NCBI GenBank assembly: GCA_022711755.1
Contig: JAKLEA010000011.1
Location: 122,059 to 186,058 of the forward strand
Reading direction: 5' to 3'
Origin: Planctomycetota bacterium
GTDB lineage: Bacteria > Planctomycetota > Brocadiia > SM23-32 > JAKLEA01
DNA: 64,000 nt
In this document: one piece after another, positions 60,890 to 64,000 of the stretch
Position numbering within the stretch: the stretch's first letter is position 1
Layout: the number at the start of each line of letters is the position of its first letter
The notes under the pieces: generated by a model
Told to the model about the DNA's origin: nothing
The model's input: the letters and a program-made list of their open reading frames with translations, nothing else
The model's database searches: none
Translations under genes and position numbers: made by a program

Positions 60890-62149
60890 ATGAACGCCAT
60901 TGTACTGAAAGGCGCCCGACTGATTGATCCGGCGTCCGGAATGGACGCCGCCGGCGACATATCCATTGCCGACGGACGCATAGCCGAGGTCGGAAAGATT
61001 ACAAGCCATCCCACCGGCGCAAGGGCCATCGAACTGCCCGGCTGCTGGGTCATGCCCGGCTTGTGCGACGCGCACGTTCACTTCCGTCAACCGGGCTTCG
61101 AGCACAAGGAAACCATCGCCACGGGTTCAGCGGCGGCGGCCCGCGGAGGCTACACGTCGGTCGTCTGCGAGCCGAACACGAAACCCCCTATTGACAACAT
61201 AGCGGTCGTCGAGGAGGTTGCCCGAATCGCCGCGCGCGACAGCCTTGTGAAGCTTCGCGTCAAGGTCTGCATGACAGAGGGGCAGCGCGGGGACAAGGCG
61301 ATTGATCCTGCTCCGCTTGCGCGAAATCCCATCGTCGCGGCCGTCAGCGACGACGGCAATCCGATCATCCGGCGGGACGTGGCGGCGGAGGCGTGCCGGC
61401 TTGCGGCGAGATGCGGCCTGCCGGTCAGCCCGCACTGCGAGGACTCCGAGCGTTCGCTGGCCGACTGTCTCGCGATGCCGGATTGCGAGTTCGCGGGAAG
61501 AGAACCTTTCACGAACGAAGATCGCTTCATCCGCCGGGACATCGAATGCGCGGAGGCCGCGGGCGCCGCGCTTCATATCTCCCACGTCAGCCTCGCGGCA
61601 AGCCTGGAGATGATCCGGCGCGCGAAGGTTAATGGGCTTGCGGTGACGTGCGAGGCCGCGCCGCATCATCTGCTCCTGGATTCTTCGTGCAGGATCGGCG
61701 GCGCGATGCCGCTCGTGAACCCTCCGTTGCGTCCGGCCGGGGACGTAGCCACGCTCGGCCGCGCCCTTGAGGACGGGCTGATTGACGCAATCGCGACCGA
61801 TCACGCGCCTCATGCCGCAGACGAGAAAAAGGCCGGAGCGCGGGGGCTTATCGGTCTTGAATGCAGCCTGGCGCTCATCATCACCGGTTTCGTGAAGACG
61901 GGCCGGATTACCCCGATGCGGATGGCGGAACTGATGTCCGCCGCCCCGCGCCGCATCTTCCGCCTTGAGCCAGCGGCGCTGAGGCCCGGCGCCCCGGGGG
62001 ATATCGTAGTCATTGATCCGGACGCGCAGTGGACGATTGACTCCTCGGCCTTTGCGAGCAAGAGCCGTAACTGCCCGTACGACGGGCGGCGCGTCAGCGG
62101 ACGGGCCATTCTCACAATCGTCTCCGGACGGATTGTCTGGGAGGCGTAA
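60890..62149 (+). CDS. pyrC: Dihydroorotase, class I
   Basis: The 419-residue amidohydrolase has DAHVHFRQPGFEHKETI with the binuclear zinc HxH, CEPNTKPPIDN, SPHCEDSERSLADCL, ALHISHVSLA, TCEAAPHHLLLD and AIATDHAPHAADEK with the catalytic Asp. It closes carbamoyl aspartate to dihydroorotate in pyrimidine synthesis. The class I form has about 420 residues and often works with aspartate transcarbamoylase, which would be expected upstream but is not here. No strong ribosome site precedes the ATG. Confidence 0.92.
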   Translation: MNAIVLKGARLIDPASGMDAAGDISIADGRIAEVGKITSHPTGARAIELPGCWVMPGLCDAHVHFRQPGFEHKETIATGSAAAARGGYTSVVCEPNTKPPIDNIAVVEEVARIAARDSLVKLRVKVCMTEGQRGDKAIDPAPLARNPIVAAVSDDGNPIIRRDVAAEACRLAARCGLPVSPHCEDSERSLADCLAMPDCEFAGREPFTNEDRFIRRDIECAEAAGAALHISHVSLAASLEMIRRAKVNGLAVTCEAAPHHLLLDSSCRIGGAMPLVNPPLRPAGDVATLGRALEDGLIDAIATDHAPHAADEKKAGARGLIGLECSLALIITGFVKTGRITPMRMAELMSAAPRRIFRLEPAALRPGAPGDIVVIDPDAQWTIDSSAFASKSRNCPYDGRRVSGRAILTIVSGRIVWEA

Positions 62150-62172
62150 GCCGGAATTGACCGGAGATCGAA

Positions 62173-62700
62173 ATGCATCCCGAATGGATAATCGTTGACG
62201 GATACGAACTCATGTTCAGGGGGTTGAAACGCGATTGCGGTCTGAAGGCCGCCCGCGACGAGCGCGCCAGATCGGACCTGAGCGGCCTACTGGCGCGATA
62301 CGCCGCATACAGGCAATGTCGGATGTCGGTCGTCTACGAGGGCGACGACAAGACGGACAAGCTTCCCGCCGAGACACGGGTCGGCCCAGCGACGGTCATC
62401 TTGACGCGCGACCGCCGGAAGGCGTGGAAGGAGATCGAGCGGATGGCGGCATCAAGCGCCAATCCGAACGGCGTGATGCTCGTGGCATCGCATCCTGCGC
62501 TGGGCGACCTCTGCGGGAAGATCGGCTGCGTCGTCGTCGAGCCGCGCGGGTTCTTCGACCAGGTTCAGGCGCTGCTGGATTCCGAAGGGAGCGGCGCTCC
62601 GGGGGAGCCGCACGAGAAGTATTCCGAGGTATCAAATCCGGCAGAGGTACAGATGTGGAAAAACATCTTTTCCAAACCCCCGGACAATAGAAAGAGATGA
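62173..62700 (+). CDS. NYN-domain protein (YacP-like)
   Basis: The 175-residue protein starts HPEWIIVDGYELMFRGLK, with the first Asp of the NYN/PIN-like nuclease fold. It contains MSVVYEGDDKTDKLPAET and VILTRDRRKAWKEIERM, and further conserved acidic residues follow. YacP/Rae1-type proteins cleave RNA on the ribosome, so RNA cleavage or quality control is possible. GGAG lies 6 bases before the ATG. It sits between pyrC and a VanZ-like gene. Confidence 0.7.
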   Translation: MHPEWIIVDGYELMFRGLKRDCGLKAARDERARSDLSGLLARYAAYRQCRMSVVYEGDDKTDKLPAETRVGPATVILTRDRRKAWKEIERMAASSANPNGVMLVASHPALGDLCGKIGCVVVEPRGFFDQVQALLDSEGSGAPGEPHEKYSEVSNPAEVQMWKNIFSKPPDNRKR

Positions 62701-62706
62701 CACGAA

Positions 62707-63204
62707 TTGGCGGCAAGCCCGAAAGCGCGGGGGACACCAGCAGTCGGTCGCATTCCGGCCCTCCCGGAATGGCTCAGGATCGCGGCGCTTGACGGGTACG
62801 TCATGCTGCTGCTTTACCTGACCGGCATTCCGCGGCTGCGCCTTCCGGAAAGACTATCCGGGAGGGACCTGCAACTGCACTTCCTCGCCTACATGACGCT
62901 GGCCGGGTTGACGCTCTGGGTCATGTCCGGATGGGAACTGTCATTTCCCGGGACATGGAGATTGTTCAGGTTCGCGGTCGTCGCGTGGGCATTCTGCCTG
63001 GGATTCGGCGCGTTTGACGAATGGCGTCAGGGTTTCATTCCCGGAAGATTCACAAGTCTCGCCGACTGGAAGGCGGACGCGACCGGGGCGCTTGCCGGTG
63101 TCGCCTTCATGGCGTTGCTGTTGCGTTGGACGTTTCACAAGGGAGCGATAAATTCAGGAAATCTTCCGCCGAAAACGGGTGAGAAGGTAACGAGCAAAAC
63201 CTGA
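62707..63204 (+). CDS. VanZ-like membrane protein
   Basis: The 165-residue protein has about four membrane helices and the VanZ family core FGAFDEWRQGFIPGRFTSLADWKADATG split across helix ends: FDEWRQGFIPGR and SLADWKADATG are the diagnostic segments. The family is of unclear biochemical role. The start used is a TTG at 62707, 6 bases after the previous stop; the start could lie further downstream. Confidence 0.75.
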   Translation: MAASPKARGTPAVGRIPALPEWLRIAALDGYVMLLLYLTGIPRLRLPERLSGRDLQLHFLAYMTLAGLTLWVMSGWELSFPGTWRLFRFAVVAWAFCLGFGAFDEWRQGFIPGRFTSLADWKADATGALAGVAFMALLLRWTFHKGAINSGNLPPKTGEKVTSKT

Positions 63205-63216
63205 AAGAGCAATCGG

Positions 63217-63675
63217 ATGCTGTTGAAGCTGATATTGCTGATGACGCTGGTTCCAGTTGTCGAGCTTGTCCTGCTCGTCAAGATAGCGCAGTGGTCCGGC
63301 AGCGTGTGGGTGTCGGTCGGCATTGTGCTGCTCACGGGGGCGGCGGGCGCGTGGCTTGCGAAGAATCAGGGGTTGAGGACCATACGCCTGATTCAGGAGG
63401 ACCTGGCGACGGGAAGGCTTCCGACGGACAGAATCCTTGATGGCATGATAATCCTTGCCGGGGCGATTCTGCTGCTCACGCCAGGCGTGCTCACCGACGC
63501 GCTTGGGATTCTGCTTCTGATCCCCCCGACGAGGACGCTGGCGCGGGCATGGATAAAGCTCTGGGCGCAAAAGCATTTCAAGATCGCTCCAATAGTCCCT
63601 CCTGTATATGAGGCAGGAAGTTATGATCCCGAGGGGCCGGAAGAAATCAGAGACGTCGAAGCGGAAGTTAAGTAA
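63217..63675 (+). CDS. fxsA: FxsA-like membrane protein
   Basis: The 152-residue protein has the FxsA pattern: LILLMTLVPVVELVLLVKIA, GIVLLTGAAGAWLAKNQGL with the conserved gly-rich helix, DGMIILAGAILLLTPGVLTD and the LLLIPPTR end. It has about four membrane helices and a short charged cytoplasmic tail. FxsA confers resistance to phage T7 exclusion in E. coli when overexpressed; the natural role is unknown. It ends the last gene cluster of the window. Confidence 0.85.
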   Translation: MLLKLILLMTLVPVVELVLLVKIAQWSGSVWVSVGIVLLTGAAGAWLAKNQGLRTIRLIQEDLATGRLPTDRILDGMIILAGAILLLTPGVLTDALGILLLIPPTRTLARAWIKLWAQKHFKIAPIVPPVYEAGSYDPEGPEEIRDVEAEVK

Positions 63676-64000
63676 CAAAATGTATAACGGCGCGCGACTC
63701 GATTGACGAAGTCTCCGGAAATCGCGCCCCTATGAACAATTCCATGTCGCGCTGCATCCGTGTATTATCCCGGTTCGACTATTGATTTATCGGCTTCGCA
63801 TTTCCTTTTGGAAGGCAACGCTCAAGCGGCATTGTCTGTGTTATCAGTCATAGAGTTCTTCGTCCGGATTATCTGCGTAAGGTTGATGCTGCTAACCCGA
63901 GGGCGAAGATCATCGCCGCCCACCTAGCAGCCTGTTGAAAAAGGGGGCCTTGACACATGTGGTAATATATTATTGAAGAGAGGTTATTTTCCGGTATGGA
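63676..64000. other. Non-coding right end
   Basis: About 325 bases follow fxsA without a complete gene. GGCGCG and CGCGCC near 63690-63732 can pair around a long loop. The final 75 bases turn AT-rich and may be the edge of an insertion sequence (listed). No tRNA is seen. Confidence 0.5.
63927..64000 (+). mobile_element. Possible insertion-sequence end
   Basis: GCAGCCTGTTGAAAAAGGGGGC resembles, in parts, the terminal sequence of several insertion-sequence families (GCCTGTTGAAAAA). It is followed by an AT-rich stretch and an ATG at 63994 near the window edge that could begin a transposase. No transposase residues can be read, so this is weakly supported. Confidence 0.3.

Overview
The window is about 64 kb of GC-rich bacterial chromosome with tightly packed genes. 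An LptD-type outer-membrane protein shows that the cell is diderm. Several features point to the PVC superphylum (Lentisphaerota, Planctomycetota or relatives) or a neighbouring uncultured phylum. These are uroporphyrinogen-decarboxylase-like proteins, a Tat-exported sulfatase, a large secreted glycoside hydrolase, Gfo/Idh/MocA oxidoreductases, TIM-barrel sugar isomerases, McsA/McsB outside the Firmicutes, and an elongation factor P with a PGNWRG loop. This placement is inferred from gene content; no rRNA gene is present. A Rex-controlled bidirectional NiFe hydrogenase points to anaerobic or fermentative growth.

Layout. 1-3.9 kb: a divergent sigma-54 activator (cut by the left edge) and a sigma-54 promoter driving an M20 hydrolase, an acetate-kinase homologue and a second, catalytically degraded kinase homologue. 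3.9-14.4 kb (minus strand): a glycoside hydrolase, a URO-D-like protein, a thioredoxin-fold lipoprotein, thymidylate kinase, an OppABC peptide importer without ATPase genes, and a PepT-like peptidase. 14.5-24.6 kb: mfd, leuC, a TIM-barrel isomerase, lptD and an orphan TRAP binding protein. 24.6-28.5 kb: a two-gene unit of a SNF2 ATPase and a protein with about fourteen 15-residue Cys/His repeats, which I think is the best candidate for an undescribed system. 28.5-42.5 kb: carbohydrate and housekeeping genes (oxidoreductases, sulfatase, RhaD-type aldolase/dehydrogenase, RimK-like ligase, ABC ATPase, RfbB, ApgM, aldo-keto reductase, COQ7-like di-iron protein).

42.6-53.6 kb: a complete NiFe-hydrogenase region on the minus strand: rex, hoxEF-hoxU-hoxY-hoxH, a maturation protease fused in frame to a CheY-like receiver, then hypF-hypC-hypD-hypE. 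A near-perfect Rex operator covers the -10 box of the hox promoter, so NADH/NAD+ balance should control hydrogen metabolism. hypA and hypB are absent from the window.

53.8-63.7 kb: an isomerase, a nucleoside deaminase, a lipoprotein hydrolase, efp, a phosphodiester-glycosidase-like lipoprotein, queD, mcsA-mcsB, pyrC, a NYN-domain protein, a VanZ-like protein and fxsA. The last 300 bases are non-coding and may hold the end of an insertion sequence. Intergenic spaces often carry GC-rich palindromes. No tRNA, rRNA or CRISPR array was seen.
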